A DNA stretch of 64,000 bases from Halococcus hamelinensis 100A6 (GCF_000336675.1 NZ_AOMB01000005.1:26374-90373), one strand, 5' to 3'; shown: positions 8,600 through 18,002, counted from the stretch's first letter. Notes: a model not told the origin generated them from the sequence alone. Numbers and translations: made by a program.

Positions 8600-10486
8600 A
8601 TGTCTTCACCATCCGAATCTGCGGCCCCCGGTGATGCGGTCTACGACCTCGCCCCCGAGTGTACGACCGAGGACGTCGAGGTCGGGCGACGCTACGCCGC
8701 CACCGTCAACGGTGTCGTGGAGTACGGCGTCTTCGTCGACCTCTCGACCACCGTCTCCGGGCTGGTCCACGAATCGAACCTCGACGGCGAGTACGAGGTG
8801 GGCGACGAGATGACCGTCCGTCTGATCGAGGCGCGCGAGAACGGCGACCTCGGGTTCGAGAGCGCCGATGCCACTGGCGAAACGGTCCGGGTCGAGTACG
8901 AACCCGATATCACGCCGGCCAACGACCTCCGGAACCACGTGGGCGAGGAGGTCACGGTCGACGGCGAGGTCGTCCAGATCAACCAGACCGGCGGCCCGAC
9001 GGTGTTCACGCTCCGCGCCCCCGCCGGCTCCGTGGCGTGTGCGGCCTTCGAGGCCGCGGGGGTCCGAGCCTACCCCGCGGTCGAGCTCGGCGACGCCGTC
9101 CGGGTCTCCGGTACCGTCGAGAAGCGCGACGGCGGGCTCCAGATCGAGGTCGAATCGCTCGACCCCCACGACGACCCCGACGACCTCCACGAGGCGGTCG
9201 AGGAGGGGCTGGCGGAGCGGGCGGCGGCCAACGACGTCGACCCGATGGTCGAGTGGCCGGCGCTCGCCGACCTCGTGTCCGACCTCGAAGGCGTCGCCAC
9301 CCGCCTCCGGCGCGCGGTGCTCGAAAACCGCCCGATCCGCATCCGCCACCACGCAGACGGCGACGGGATGTGTGCGTCGATCCCCGTCGCGCTCGCGCTC
9401 TCCCGCTTCGCCGAGGAGGTCCACGACGACCCCGACGCGGGTCGCCACCTCGTGAAGCGCCTCCCGAGCAAGGCACCCTACTACGAGATGGAGGACGTGA
9501 CTCGTGATCTGAACTTCGCGCTCGGCGACCGCGAGCGCCACGGCCAGAAGCTCCCGCTCGTGGTGATGCTCGACAACGGCAGCACGGAGGAGGACGTCCC
9601 GGCCTACGAGGCACTCGCCGAGTACGACATCCCCGTGCTCGTCGTCGACCATCACCACCCGGACCCCGAAGCGGTCGAGGACCTCCTCGCGGCCCACGTC
9701 AACCCCTACCTCCACGGCGAGGACTACCGGATCACGACCGGGATGCTCTGTGTCGAGCTCGCCCGGATGATCGACCCGTCGCTCACCGAGGAGCTCGCCC
9801 ACGTCCCCGCGGTCGCGGGCCTCACCGACCGCTCGGAGGCCGACGCGATGAACGACTATCTCGCGCTCGCACAGGAGAAGGGCTACGACGAGAACGACCT
9901 CCAGGCTGTCGGCGACGCGCTGGATTACGCCGCCCACTGGCTGCGCTACAGCGCGGGCGAGTCGCTGCTCGCGGACGTCCTCGACGTCGGCACGGGCGGG
10001 GACTCGCCACACGGGGAGCTGGTCGAGTTCCTCGCCGAACGCGCCGAGCACGACACCGAAAAACAGCTCGACGCCGCCATGCCCCACGTCGAGGAGCGCG
10101 ACCTCGACAACGGAGCCCACCTCTACCGGCTCGACGTCGAGCGCCACGCCCACCGCTTCACCTACCCCGCACCGGGCAAGACGACGGGCGCGATCCACGA
10201 CGCGAAGGTCGAGGAGACCGGCGACCCCGTTATAACGGTGGGCTACGGCCCCGACTTCGCCGTCCTCCGGAGTGACGGCGTCCGGCTCGACATCCCGCGG
10301 ATGGTCGAGGAGCTCGAAGACGAGGTCGACGGCGGCGTGAGCGGCGGCGGCCACCTCGTGGTCGGCTCGATCAAGTTCGTGAAGGGGATGCGCGAGGACG
10401 TCCTCGACGCGCTCGAAACCAAGATGGGCGAGGCCGAGATCGACGAGGAGCTCGGCAGCGCCACCGTGGCAGGCTTCGAGGACTGA
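8600..10486 (+). CDS. DHH-family phosphoesterase/nuclease with S1 and OB domains
   Basis: This archaeal RecJ-like DHH protein probably acts on nucleic acids. Domains in order: an S1 RNA-binding domain (VGRRYAATVNGVVEYGVFVDLS, from about residue 25), an OB-fold (about 110-200, VTVDGEVVQINQTGGPTVF), and a DHH phosphoesterase core with VVDHHHPDP near residue 350. A GGGH motif near the C-terminus (GGVSGGGHLVVG) marks the DHHA1 domain. I chose the ATG at 8600 (MSSPSES) over the longer frame because the extra 14 residues are basic and atypical. Confidence 0.87.
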   Translation: MSSPSESAAPGDAVYDLAPECTTEDVEVGRRYAATVNGVVEYGVFVDLSTTVSGLVHESNLDGEYEVGDEMTVRLIEARENGDLGFESADATGETVRVEYEPDITPANDLRNHVGEEVTVDGEVVQINQTGGPTVFTLRAPAGSVACAAFEAAGVRAYPAVELGDAVRVSGTVEKRDGGLQIEVESLDPHDDPDDLHEAVEEGLAERAAANDVDPMVEWPALADLVSDLEGVATRLRRAVLENRPIRIRHHADGDGMCASIPVALALSRFAEEVHDDPDAGRHLVKRLPSKAPYYEMEDVTRDLNFALGDRERHGQKLPLVVMLDNGSTEEDVPAYEALAEYDIPVLVVDHHHPDPEAVEDLLAAHVNPYLHGEDYRITTGMLCVELARMIDPSLTEELAHVPAVAGLTDRSEADAMNDYLALAQEKGYDENDLQAVGDALDYAAHWLRYSAGESLLADVLDVGTGGDSPHGELVEFLAERAEHDTEKQLDAAMPHVEERDLDNGAHLYRLDVERHAHRFTYPAPGKTTGAIHDAKVEETGDPVITVGYGPDFAVLRSDGVRLDIPRMVEELEDEVDGGVSGGGHLVVGSIKFVKGMREDVLDALETKMGEAEIDEELGSATVAGFED

Positions 10487-10503
10487 GAGCGGACGGCCGA
10501 AGG

Positions 10504-12150
10504 CTACTCGAACTCGATCCGGCGCGCCACGACGAACCCGAGCACCAGCACGCCGACGACGGCGACGAGAACGCCGATCGGAAGCGGTGAGTCGAACCCG
10601 AGGTCGATCCCCGACCCGCCGTCCTCCGTCCAGTCGGCCTCGAACACCCGGCCGTAGTACTCGCCTGCTTCTTCACCTTCCAGCACCACCGCGACCTCCC
10701 GGTTCTCCCGAGCGGAGTTGTTGTTCCAGTTCATGCTGCCGACGACCGCGGTGTCGTCGTCGATCACGACGCCCTTGGCGTGGACGTCCTCGAACGTCGA
10801 CTCCGGATCGGCCACTTTGGCTTCGAGCGGCAGGTCTCCCGTCTTCCCCTGCGCGTTTATCCACTCGGCCATCGCCTCGTTCTCGTCCGCCGAGTACCAC
10901 GCGTTGCTGAGGAGGACCCGGACCCGCACGCCGCGCCTCGCCGCCCGGATCGCCGCTTCGAGGAACGGCTGGTGTCGGCTCCCGATGGCGGCCTGAACCA
11001 CGTCGACCGATTCGGTGGCGTTGTCGATCCGGGCGACCAGCGCGCGCTCGGCGTTGTCGGGGGCGACGAGCACCTGCACCCCGTCGACGTCGACCCGTTT
11101 CGGTTCGAAGTTCGAGGGGTAGGTCCCGTTCGCCACGCCGTCGGGTTCGAAGGTGTGGTTCGCCCGGTAGGCGCGCCACGGGACGGTATCGCGCCAGCCG
11201 TCGTCGGCGCGGAAGACCGCGGCGAGCGTGTCGGCGGCCTCACCCCCGACCACCGCACCCCAGCCCCGATTCGAGTGGCCGCCGACCCCCGACGGCTTCC
11301 AGTTCTCGGTCGTGACGAGGGCGCGGTCGTCGACGACGGCGTACTTGGCGTGGTGGTAGTCGTATCGCGCCCAGTCCCCGCCGACGACGTCGACCGGGAT
11401 CCCGGCCGCGACGAGTCCGTTCAGTGCCGCGGCTTGGCGTTCGCTCATCCCGCCGACCGGTGCGTCGTCGACGAGCACGCGGACCCGAACACCCCGCTGC
11501 TTCGCGCGCTTCAGCGCCCGTGCGACCCGCTCGGAGCTGAAGGTGTAGCCCGCGAGCAGGACCCGATGGTCGGCGACCTCGATGGTCTCGACCGCCACGT
11601 CCGGGTCGTCGGGGAGCACGAACGCGGTCGCGGTCGCCGCGTCGGTCCGCACCGGCGCGAACGCGGTCGCGCCGAGGGGCTCCCACTCCCAGCCGTCGGC
11701 GCTCCGATTCCAGCGTTCGGCGTCGGGGGCGTCCTCGTAGGTCGTCTCGTCGACGACGCGGTCGTCGCGAACCAGCGCCACCTCGTCGCCGGCGTTGGCG
11801 AGGCTCACCGACTCGTCGAGGGCGAGCACCGACGCGTCGGTCGCGTTGCGCGTCGCGTTCGGCTCGGCGGTAACCGCGACCCGTCCAGAGACGGTGGTGT
11901 TCGAGAGCGAGACGTTGGTCTCGCCGTCGGTCAACGTCCACGTCGAGAGGTTCGTCGAACGGGGAAAATCGAGGAGGACGTACTCGCCGGCGTCCTCGTC
12001 GGCGAGCGGGTTCGGATACACCGACTCGATGTGTGGGCCGGTCGCCGACCCGTTCGTCGTCGATGGACTGGTCCCCGGTCCAGCCGCCACCGGCCCCGCG
12101 ACCAGTGCGACCGCGAGAACGGCGACGACCGGGAGAAGCCGGACGGACAC
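10504..12150 (-). CDS. Secreted, membrane-anchored phospholipase D-family protein with lamin-tail domain
   Basis: The protein has an N-terminal signal peptide (LLPVVAVLAVALVAGPVAA), then a lamin-tail-like domain (about residues 40-125, IESVYPNPLADEDAGEYVLL). Two PLD domains follow, each with an HxKxxxxD motif (HAKYAVVDD near 270; HAKGVVIDD near 463). A C-terminal transmembrane helix ends in positively charged residues. It should work outside the cell as a phosphodiesterase, as nuclease or lipase; the substrate is not known. Lamin-tail plus PLD is typical of secreted archaeal nuclease-like proteins. Confidence 0.85.
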   Translation of the reverse strand: MSVRLLPVVAVLAVALVAGPVAAGPGTSPSTTNGSATGPHIESVYPNPLADEDAGEYVLLDFPRSTNLSTWTLTDGETNVSLSNTTVSGRVAVTAEPNATRNATDASVLALDESVSLANAGDEVALVRDDRVVDETTYEDAPDAERWNRSADGWEWEPLGATAFAPVRTDAATATAFVLPDDPDVAVETIEVADHRVLLAGYTFSSERVARALKRAKQRGVRVRVLVDDAPVGGMSERQAAALNGLVAAGIPVDVVGGDWARYDYHHAKYAVVDDRALVTTENWKPSGVGGHSNRGWGAVVGGEAADTLAAVFRADDGWRDTVPWRAYRANHTFEPDGVANGTYPSNFEPKRVDVDGVQVLVAPDNAERALVARIDNATESVDVVQAAIGSRHQPFLEAAIRAARRGVRVRVLLSNAWYSADENEAMAEWINAQGKTGDLPLEAKVADPESTFEDVHAKGVVIDDDTAVVGSMNWNNNSARENREVAVVLEGEEAGEYYGRVFEADWTEDGGSGIDLGFDSPLPIGVLVAVVGVLVLGFVVARRIEFE

Positions 12151-12192
12151 GCCCGTCGGTGGTCGCCTTCCAGTATGTAAACCCTCGCCCGT

Positions 12193-13995
12193 TCAGGCCG
12201 GCGTTTCGGCGCTGTCCTCGTCCGTCATCGCACCCTCGGCCTTCTCGGCCTCGGTCTGGACGAGGAACGAGCGGTCGTCGGCGTGTTCGCGGGCGGCGTC
12301 GAGCGCCTCCGACGTCCCGATCTGGTTCAGCGCCCACGCCGCGCTCGCCCGGACGGGGTTGGAGTCGTCGTCGGCGAGCACGTCGGCGAGAGGGTCGATG
12401 GCGCGGGTGTCGCCGATCAGACCGAGCGCGCGTGCCGCGTTCGAGCGCACGGTGTCGTTCTCGGCGACCAGCCTATCCGCGACCGCCTGGGTCGAGTCGG
12501 TCGAGCCGATCTCGCCGATCGCCTTGATCGTGACCGTCTGGAGCGCGGGGTCGCTGTCGCCCTCGATGTAGTCGTGGAGGGTGTCAAGCGCGCGTTCGTC
12601 GCCGATCTTCCCGAGCACCTCGATCGGCGGCTTGTTTCGCTTCTGGGCGCGCTGTTCCATCGCGTCGTAGGCCTCGGGCGAACCCATTCGTTTCAGCGAC
12701 TCGATACAGTGGCCCTGCATGAACTCGGAGCCGAACATCTCCAGGCCGTGGAGGATCGGCTCGGGGTCGTTCTGCTTCTCGTAGACCTTGATCGCGTTCC
12801 ACTCCGGCGGGAAGTCCTTCCGGTTCTCGGGGGTGAGCACGTCGTAGAACCCCTCGGCGCCGAGCTTCTCGCGAACCGAGAGGTCGTCCCACTCCTCGGC
12901 GTCGGCGAGGTCGGCTTCGAGGTCGTCGGCCACCGCACACAGCTCGGCGACCGTCTCGGCGTCGTCGTCGGGGTCGAGGTCGCGCGCCTCGATGGTCCCG
13001 ACCACGTCGTCGAGCGCCGCCGTGAGGTCCGTCATCGTCTCGCCCTCGGCGGCGAACGACTCGTCGAGCACCTCCCCGACCGAGTCGAGGAACGATTCGA
13101 CTGCGGTGACGACCTCCGGCTCGCCGTCCTCGGTCCAGCGGGTGTCCTCGATGGTCGCCTTCGCGCTCTCGATCGTCTCGACCGCGTCCTCGGCGTACGG
13201 CCCGCGCTCGGCCTCGATGGCGTCGCGAATTCCCGTCACGGTGGTTTCGAGTTCGTCGCGCGGGTCCGTGGCGTCCTCGTCCTCGTCGTCCTCGTCGGGT
13301 TCGGGGAGGTCGGCGGCCTCGATGTCCGCCTCGACCTCGTCGAGGCGCGCTTCCGCCTCGTCGAGGTCGGCTTCGGTCTCGGCCTCGTCGACCATCCCCT
13401 CGACCTCGTCGAGCCGCGAGTCCAGCGATTCGGGTGTCGTGTCCGGGAGGGATTCGGACTCGTCGTCCGTGTCGCCGTCCCCGTCGTCGGGTTCGGCCTC
13501 CGCCTCCTCGCCGTCCTCCGTCTCCTGATCCTCCTCCGTTTCCTCGCCGTCCTCCGCGTCCGCTTTTTCCTCTTCCGTCTCTGCCTCTTCCTCCGTGTCT
13601 GTGTCTTCGTCCGTATCCACCTCGTCTTCTGCCTCTCCCTCGTCCTCCACATCCGCTTCCGAATCCGCTTCGTCTTCCGTCTCCTCATCGTCGTCTTCGG
13701 CCGCTTCGTCCTCCGGATCGGCCTCGTCCGCCGCGTCCGTTCCGTCCTCCGCGTCCACATCGTCGTTGCTGTCCGCATCGTTTTCGTCGGCATCGTCGCC
13801 GTCGTCGGGCTCCGCGTCCTCGGACGGCTTCTCTTCCGCCGTTTCGTCCGCGTCGCTCTCCTCGGCGTCCACGGTCTCCTCGGTCGCTTCGTCCGCCGTT
13901 TCGGCCGACGTCTCCTCGTCGACCGGCTCGCCGTCGGGGCCCTCGGCGGGCGCGTCGGCGTCGTCGTCGGCCGGAGGCTCGTCACCGTCGCTCAT
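12193..13995 (-). CDS. Acidic HEAT-repeat protein
   Basis: The 600-residue protein has three parts. About residues 1-190 are almost only D, E, A, T and S (a very acidic disordered tail). The middle (about 190-370) is rich in predicted helices and coiled coil. The C-terminal third (about 380-590) has PBS-lyase/HEAT repeats such as ALDTLHDYIEGDSDPALQTV and AARALGLIGDTRAIDPLADV. HEAT arrays bind protein partners or act with phycobilin-lyase-like enzymes, but the role here is unknown. The start at 13995 (MSDGDEPPAD) is chosen because the longer frame upstream is antisense to pssA. Confidence 0.8.
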   Translation of the reverse strand: MSDGDEPPADDDADAPAEGPDGEPVDEETSAETADEATEETVDAEESDADETAEEKPSEDAEPDDGDDADENDADSNDDVDAEDGTDAADEADPEDEAAEDDDEETEDEADSEADVEDEGEAEDEVDTDEDTDTEEEAETEEEKADAEDGEETEEDQETEDGEEAEAEPDDGDGDTDDESESLPDTTPESLDSRLDEVEGMVDEAETEADLDEAEARLDEVEADIEAADLPEPDEDDEDEDATDPRDELETTVTGIRDAIEAERGPYAEDAVETIESAKATIEDTRWTEDGEPEVVTAVESFLDSVGEVLDESFAAEGETMTDLTAALDDVVGTIEARDLDPDDDAETVAELCAVADDLEADLADAEEWDDLSVREKLGAEGFYDVLTPENRKDFPPEWNAIKVYEKQNDPEPILHGLEMFGSEFMQGHCIESLKRMGSPEAYDAMEQRAQKRNKPPIEVLGKIGDERALDTLHDYIEGDSDPALQTVTIKAIGEIGSTDSTQAVADRLVAENDTVRSNAARALGLIGDTRAIDPLADVLADDDSNPVRASAAWALNQIGTSEALDAAREHADDRSFLVQTEAEKAEGAMTDEDSAETPA

Positions 13996-14018
13996 GAATC
14001 CGATTTCGGGTGAATCGC

Positions 14019-14729
14019 CTAAGTGCGTTTCCCTTCCACGAGCAAGGGATAGTATCGCGGCCCGAGCACGAGGTACGCGAGCGCGAACCCACAGAGTAGC
14101 CGCGGGAACACCCGGAAGAAGAGGGCCGGAACGAGGATCGCGCCCGCCTGGACGACCCCCATCACGAGCGCGTCGCGCACCCGGAGGTCCGGATAGCCCA
14201 CCGGAGCGACCATCAACGCGACGAACGCCGACAGTCCGAGGAGCACGACGACGGGGCTTCGGATCCCGGCGAGGAACGCCGCCGCGAGCACCGTCGCCGC
14301 GAGGGTTGTCGGGACCCCCTCGGTGGTTCCACGGTCGATGTCGTAGGCGGTGTAGAGCCCCAGTCGGACCACCCCGACGACGACGAACGCAGCGGGAACG
14401 GCGAGCGCGAGCGCGAGCGCCGGTGTCGGGGCGACGAAGGAGAGCTCCCACTCCGCGCGCACCACGCCGAAGACGAGCAGCGCGGGCGCGACGGTGAAGG
14501 AGGCGACGTCGGCGAGCGAGTCGAGGAACTCCCCGAGCGGGGTGCCGCCGGTGTGTGCCGCGAGCACGCCGTCGAGCCCGTCGGCGACCGCCGCCAGGAG
14601 GATCAACCGAGCGGCGATCGCGGGGGCGAACGGGGCGGCGGCCGCCGCGAGGAAGCCGAGCCCGGCGTTCGTCGCCGTCACCGCGTCGGCGAGACCGAGC
14701 CGAGCGACGAACCGGGGACGGGGCGGCAT
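14019..14729 (-). CDS. pssA: Archaetidylserine synthase (CDP-alcohol phosphatidyltransferase family)
   Basis: This 236-residue polytopic membrane enzyme joins serine to CDP-archaeol. The CDP-alcohol phosphotransferase motif appears as DGLDGVLA, then GEFLDSLAD near residues 50-80; the usual Arg after DG-x2-A is replaced. In haloarchaea the class linked to archaeosortase (PssA) is needed for C-terminal lipid attachment of PGF-CTERM proteins; a PGF-CTERM substrate is encoded at 59000-59788. The match to that class is from memory of the family, so other CDP-alcohol transferases remain possible. Confidence 0.72.
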   Translation of the reverse strand: MPPRPRFVARLGLADAVTATNAGLGFLAAAAAPFAPAIAARLILLAAVADGLDGVLAAHTGGTPLGEFLDSLADVASFTVAPALLVFGVVRAEWELSFVAPTPALALALAVPAAFVVVGVVRLGLYTAYDIDRGTTEGVPTTLAATVLAAAFLAGIRSPVVVLLGLSAFVALMVAPVGYPDLRVRDALVMGVVQAGAILVPALFFRVFPRLLCGFALAYLVLGPRYYPLLVEGKRT

Positions 14730-14830
14730 ATGCCGGGGTTGCCGGCGGGCGATTTAGGTGTTCATACTCGTCGGCAGGAACCGCGACGCGTACCGCGGCG
14801 GCTATACCGCTCCGGACGGTAGCCTGAACT

Positions 14831-15247
14831 ATGGACCGTCGTGCGTTTCTGGCTGCGAGCACGGGCGTCGCCGTCGGCCTCGCGGGCTGTCTCGGGGCCG
14901 CGGAGGGGGAGTCCGACTACGACATCGGGATGTCCGCGAGCGCGTTCCTCCCGGAGGACGACTTCGAGCCCCGTGTCGGCGAACCCGTGGTCTGGCGCAA
15001 CACCGGAATGCGGGCGCACACCGTGACCGCCTACGGGTCGGGGATCCCGGACGACGCCGCCTTCTTCGCCTCCGGCGGGTTCGAGACCACGGCCGAAGCC
15101 CGCCGGGCCTGGAACCGGAACGGCGGCGGCGCTATCAACGGCGGCGAGACCTACGAACACACCTTCGAGGTGCCGGGGACGTACAACTACTTCTGCATCC
15201 CACACGAGCCGGGCGGGATGGTCGGTTCGTTCGAGGTCGTCGAGTAG
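14831..15247 (+). CDS. Halocyanin-like copper lipoprotein
   Basis: This is a small plastocyanin/azurin-fold electron carrier on the outer face of the membrane. The N-terminus has twin arginines (MDRRAFLAAS) and a lipobox (LAGC), so it is exported by Tat and lipid-anchored. The copper ligands fit the cupredoxin pattern: His in RAHTVTAYG, then Cys, His and Met in YFCIPHEPGGM near the C-terminus. It stands alone, divergent from pssA. Confidence 0.85.
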   Translation: MDRRAFLAASTGVAVGLAGCLGAAEGESDYDIGMSASAFLPEDDFEPRVGEPVVWRNTGMRAHTVTAYGSGIPDDAAFFASGGFETTAEARRAWNRNGGGAINGGETYEHTFEVPGTYNYFCIPHEPGGMVGSFEVVE

Positions 15248-15268
15248 AACGCGGTTCGAAGGGCCGGT

Positions 15269-15904
15269 TCAGACCTCGACGTCGGATTCGTCGACGTCGA
15301 CCGCGGTCTCCTCCTCTTCGGCGATCTCCTCGGGGTGGGCATCGAGGGCGAGCTTCGCGACCTCGACCCGGCGGAGCGGGTAGATGGTGCGCGCCTCGCC
15401 GTAGATCGCGCTCGACAGCCGACCCTGGGTCACGCTGTCGACGAGCTCCTGGAAGCTCCGGTCGTGCGCGGCCTCGCGGACGAGTTCGACCATCCGCTTG
15501 CGGATGGCCTTCTCCTGGCTGTCGTTTGCCTTCTGGGTTGTGAACGCGACGGGCTGGATGCGAACCCGGTAGTTGTCGTTGGTTCGCACCGTGAGGTAGG
15601 CGTCGACCTTCGAGGCCCCGCGCCGCACGAGGCTGTTGAGGTAGTCGCGGGTGAGTTCGTGCTTTTCGAACTCGGTGTAGGCCGTGTCGCTCCCGACGTC
15701 GTTGATCCGGAAGGTGAGTTTGACGTTGTTGGCCCCGGCGTCGTCCGTGAGGTCGCCGAGGGTGGCTTCGATGGTGCGTTCGAGCACCGCGTTCGGTTCG
15801 TTCGCGGGGGTCGTCCCGAGTTCGGCCCGGTCGAATGACTCGGGCGCGAGCACGGTGTACCACCGCTTCTGTCGCTGCTGTCGTGAAACTGATCGTTCGC
15901 TCAT
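15269..15904 (-). CDS. rps3ae: 30S ribosomal protein S3Ae (eS1)
   Basis: This 211-residue archaeal/eukaryal small-subunit protein starts MSERSVSRQQRQKRWYTVLAP, with the typical KRWYTV(L/V)AP motif, and has the normal length. It has a haloarchaeal acidic tail. Its ATG overlaps the stop of the Pcc1 gene by 4 bp and it ends the S15-led operon. The long open frame upstream is a shadow over the neighbours; the start at 15904 is fixed by the family N-terminus. Confidence 0.95.
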   Translation of the reverse strand: MSERSVSRQQRQKRWYTVLAPESFDRAELGTTPANEPNAVLERTIEATLGDLTDDAGANNVKLTFRINDVGSDTAYTEFEKHELTRDYLNSLVRRGASKVDAYLTVRTNDNYRVRIQPVAFTTQKANDSQEKAIRKRMVELVREAAHDRSFQELVDSVTQGRLSSAIYGEARTIYPLRRVEVAKLALDAHPEEIAEEEETAVDVDESDVEV

Positions 15905-16152
15905 GAGTGTGTCTGGTTCGTGTCGTCGTTCGTACCGTCCTGTGCCGCCGTCGCGATCCGCTCGGCAACCGAGAGGTTCACCGCGTAGTCGTCGAGCGTC
16001 GCGCGAAGCCCGCCGACCGTCTCGCGTTCGAGGGTCGTCTCCACCACGCATCCGTCGACCGTGGTGTCCATCTCCGGGGTGTTGTCCGGGACGAGCGCCG
16101 CCGCGACGGTCTCGGGGGCCGCCGAGCGCGTCCGGACACGGGCGCGCTTCAC
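15901..16152 (-). CDS. pcc1: KEOPS complex subunit Pcc1
   Basis: This 83-residue protein is the dimerising small subunit of KEOPS, which makes N6-threonylcarbamoyladenosine at tRNA position 37. The size, the strand pattern (VDGCVVETTLERETVGGLRATLDDYAVNLSVAE) and the position directly before rps3ae fit Pcc1. The start is GTG, overlapping the upstream stop (GTGA). The name rests on fold and context as well as sequence because the family is short. Confidence 0.85.
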   Translation of the reverse strand: MKRARVRTRSAAPETVAAALVPDNTPEMDTTVDGCVVETTLERETVGGLRATLDDYAVNLSVAERIATAAQDGTNDDTNQTHS

Positions 16153-17282
16153 GCGACCGCCTCCCGGAACGCGGTGACGAACCCGTCCGCGTCCGAAAAC
16201 CGCGCCCAGCCGCGACGGTCGTCGCCCGCCCCGTCGCCGCCAGCCGCGGTGGCTGCCTCGGCCATCCGCTCGCCGAGGTCCGCGTCGTCGTGGGCCGCTC
16301 CCGCCGCGCGTCCGTCGCCGACGACCACCGCGATCGACTCCGGCGACCGGAAGTCACACAGGAGTCGGGCGGCGGTCGGGAGCGACGCGCCCGCGTCGGC
16401 GCGGGCGACGAAGACGTTGCGGTGGCGCTCGGTCGTCGCGGTCCGAACCGCGCTATGGGCGCGTTCGGCGTGCGTCCGCCAGGCCTCGAGCGCCGCCTCG
16501 CGGACGTCGTGGCCGAGCGCGAGCGCGAGCCCGATACCGGGTCGTTCGTGGGCGGCCGCACAGAGGACGTCCGCGAGCCCGCCCACCGTCTCGAACCGTC
16601 CGCTCACCGTGGTTTCCTCCCGGCCGCGCTCGGTGACCGCGTAGGGATTGAGCGCACAACCGAGGGCCGATGCACCGCGCGGCGTCGCGTCCGTACACGC
16701 CGACAGCGCGAGCATCGATGCCGTCCGTCGGCCGTCGTCGCCGCAGCCGGCGAGCGCCGTCGCCGTGGCGTCGGGGTCGCCGGAGAAGTCGGTGTGGACG
16801 AGCGTGGTGTGTGCGAGCCCGTCGTCGAGGTCGGCCACCGGAACCGCGACGCCGGGTCGTCGTTCGACCAGGTCGCGCTCGGTGGCCGTCTCGAAGGCGT
16901 CGCTCCCGTCGAGGTCGCCCGTCTCGTCGCCGACCACGAACCGTCCCGCGAGCGCGAGCAGCGGGTCGGGGTCGGCGTCGAGCGCGCGTGCCGCCGCGAA
17001 GGCGGTCTCGCTCGCCGGTCGCTCGGTCGCGTCGAGCGAGCAGTCTGCGGGCCCGTCGATACCGATCCGGACCGTCGTCGTGTCGTCGGCCGTCTCCACA
17101 CCGGGGCGCTCGGCGTGGACGCTCGCCTGAAACGGCACGCCACGCTGGGCGAGCGCGTTCGCGAGCAGTCCGGCGGCCGCGAGCGCGTCCGCGTCGGCGG
17201 CCACGAGGAGTCGGGCGAACCCGGCCTCGCGGAGCGTCGACGCGATGTCCTCGGCCCCGGTGGAACGACCGGCGACGGCCAT
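16149..17282 (-). CDS. RecJ-like DHH-superfamily protein (degenerate catalytic motifs)
   Basis: The 377-residue protein is the one usually annotated as RecJ-like exonuclease between S15 and Pcc1 in haloarchaea. It has the Rossmann-like DHH layout (LLVAADADALAAAGLLANAL, a glycine-rich end), but I see no DHH triad and the first motif reads DADALA. It may be a non-catalytic homologue similar to archaeal GINS- or RPA-associated RecJ paralogues. It begins one base after S15 ends, so it is tightly coupled to translation genes. Confidence 0.7.
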   Translation of the reverse strand: MAVAGRSTGAEDIASTLREAGFARLLVAADADALAAAGLLANALAQRGVPFQASVHAERPGVETADDTTTVRIGIDGPADCSLDATERPASETAFAAARALDADPDPLLALAGRFVVGDETGDLDGSDAFETATERDLVERRPGVAVPVADLDDGLAHTTLVHTDFSGDPDATATALAGCGDDGRRTASMLALSACTDATPRGASALGCALNPYAVTERGREETTVSGRFETVGGLADVLCAAAHERPGIGLALALGHDVREAALEAWRTHAERAHSAVRTATTERHRNVFVARADAGASLPTAARLLCDFRSPESIAVVVGDGRAAGAAHDDADLGERMAEAATAAGGDGAGDDRRGWARFSDADGFVTAFREAVA

Positions 17283-17283
17283 C

Positions 17284-17745
17284 TCAGACGATGTCCCGTG
17301 CGTTCTGGTAGGTGTACTTGAAGTTCTCGTCGAGCGCGTCGCCGCGGTAGTAGTCGACGAGCCGGCGGACCTTCGCCTCCGTGTTCTGGAGGGCGCGTTT
17401 GTTCTGGGCGTCGTTCGGGTTCGCGGCCATGTGCTCGCGAAGCCGGACGGCCCGCTCCATCAGGTTCCGGAGGTCCTCCGGAAGCGTCGGTTCGGCGTCG
17501 TTGTCGGCGAGGATCTCGGTGATCTTCTTCTCGGTCACGAGTTGGACGTTCGGGACCGCGGTGCCCTGGACGCCCTCGTCGCGGAGCTTGAGCCCGATCT
17601 CGCTCGGGCTGTGGCCCTGCTCTGCCAGTTCGACGACGCGGCTCTCGACCGCGTCCGCGTCGACGTCGCTCCACTCCGGTGGTTCGTCTGCCACGGGCTT
17701 GTCGGAATCCGACGAGCCGCGGCGTCGTGTATGCATCCGTGCCAT
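17284..17745 (-). CDS. rps15: 30S ribosomal protein S15
   Basis: This is the 153-residue archaeal uS15, longer than the bacterial form by its N-terminal extension. MARMHTRRRGSS at the start, GLKLRDEGVQGTAVPNV near residue 50 and LVDYYRGDALDENFKYTYQ at the end are diagnostic. It is first in the coupled operon S15 / RecJ-like / pcc1 / rps3ae and is preceded by about 185 bp with no other gene. Confidence 0.95.
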   Translation of the reverse strand: MARMHTRRRGSSDSDKPVADEPPEWSDVDADAVESRVVELAEQGHSPSEIGLKLRDEGVQGTAVPNVQLVTEKKITEILADNDAEPTLPEDLRNLMERAVRLREHMAANPNDAQNKRALQNTEAKVRRLVDYYRGDALDENFKYTYQNARDIV

Positions 17746-17930
17746 TGTTGAGGATAGGAATCACACGAATCGCTATCGAACACTACCACGATCTCGGAGT
17801 CCACCGCCGGACGAGTCGGATTCGTGGCCGTGCTGTTCCCATCGACGGGAACCGTGCGCGGGGTTAAACCGTTTCGACTTCGAGAGGGGTTCGATGGGTT
17901 TAACCGACGGACCGAACAAGTCGGGAATGC

Positions 17931-18002
17931 GGGCTCATAGATCAGTGGTAGATCGTTCCCTTGGCAGGGGAAAGGCCCCGGGTTCAAATCCCGGTGAGTC
18001 CA
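17931..18002 (+). tRNA. tRNA-Ala (anticodon GGC)
   Basis: A full cloverleaf can be drawn: acceptor GGGCTCA pairs with TGAGTCC, the D-arm reads GATC..GATC, the anticodon stem TTCCC/GGGAA encloses TTGGCAG, and the T-arm carries GGTTCAAATCC. The discriminator is A and no CCA is encoded. Its last 21 bases are repeated about 107 bp downstream. Confidence 0.93.

Noticed and set aside
13434-14497. Plus-strand frames opposite the acidic HEAT protein
   Set aside because: They are mirror images of GAC/GAG-rich codons and give only Ser, Pro or Arg runs.
12193-14862. Single 889-codon frame joining the HEAT protein and the region antisense to pssA
   Set aside because: The upstream part is an Arg/Pro-rich shadow; the real start is at 13995.
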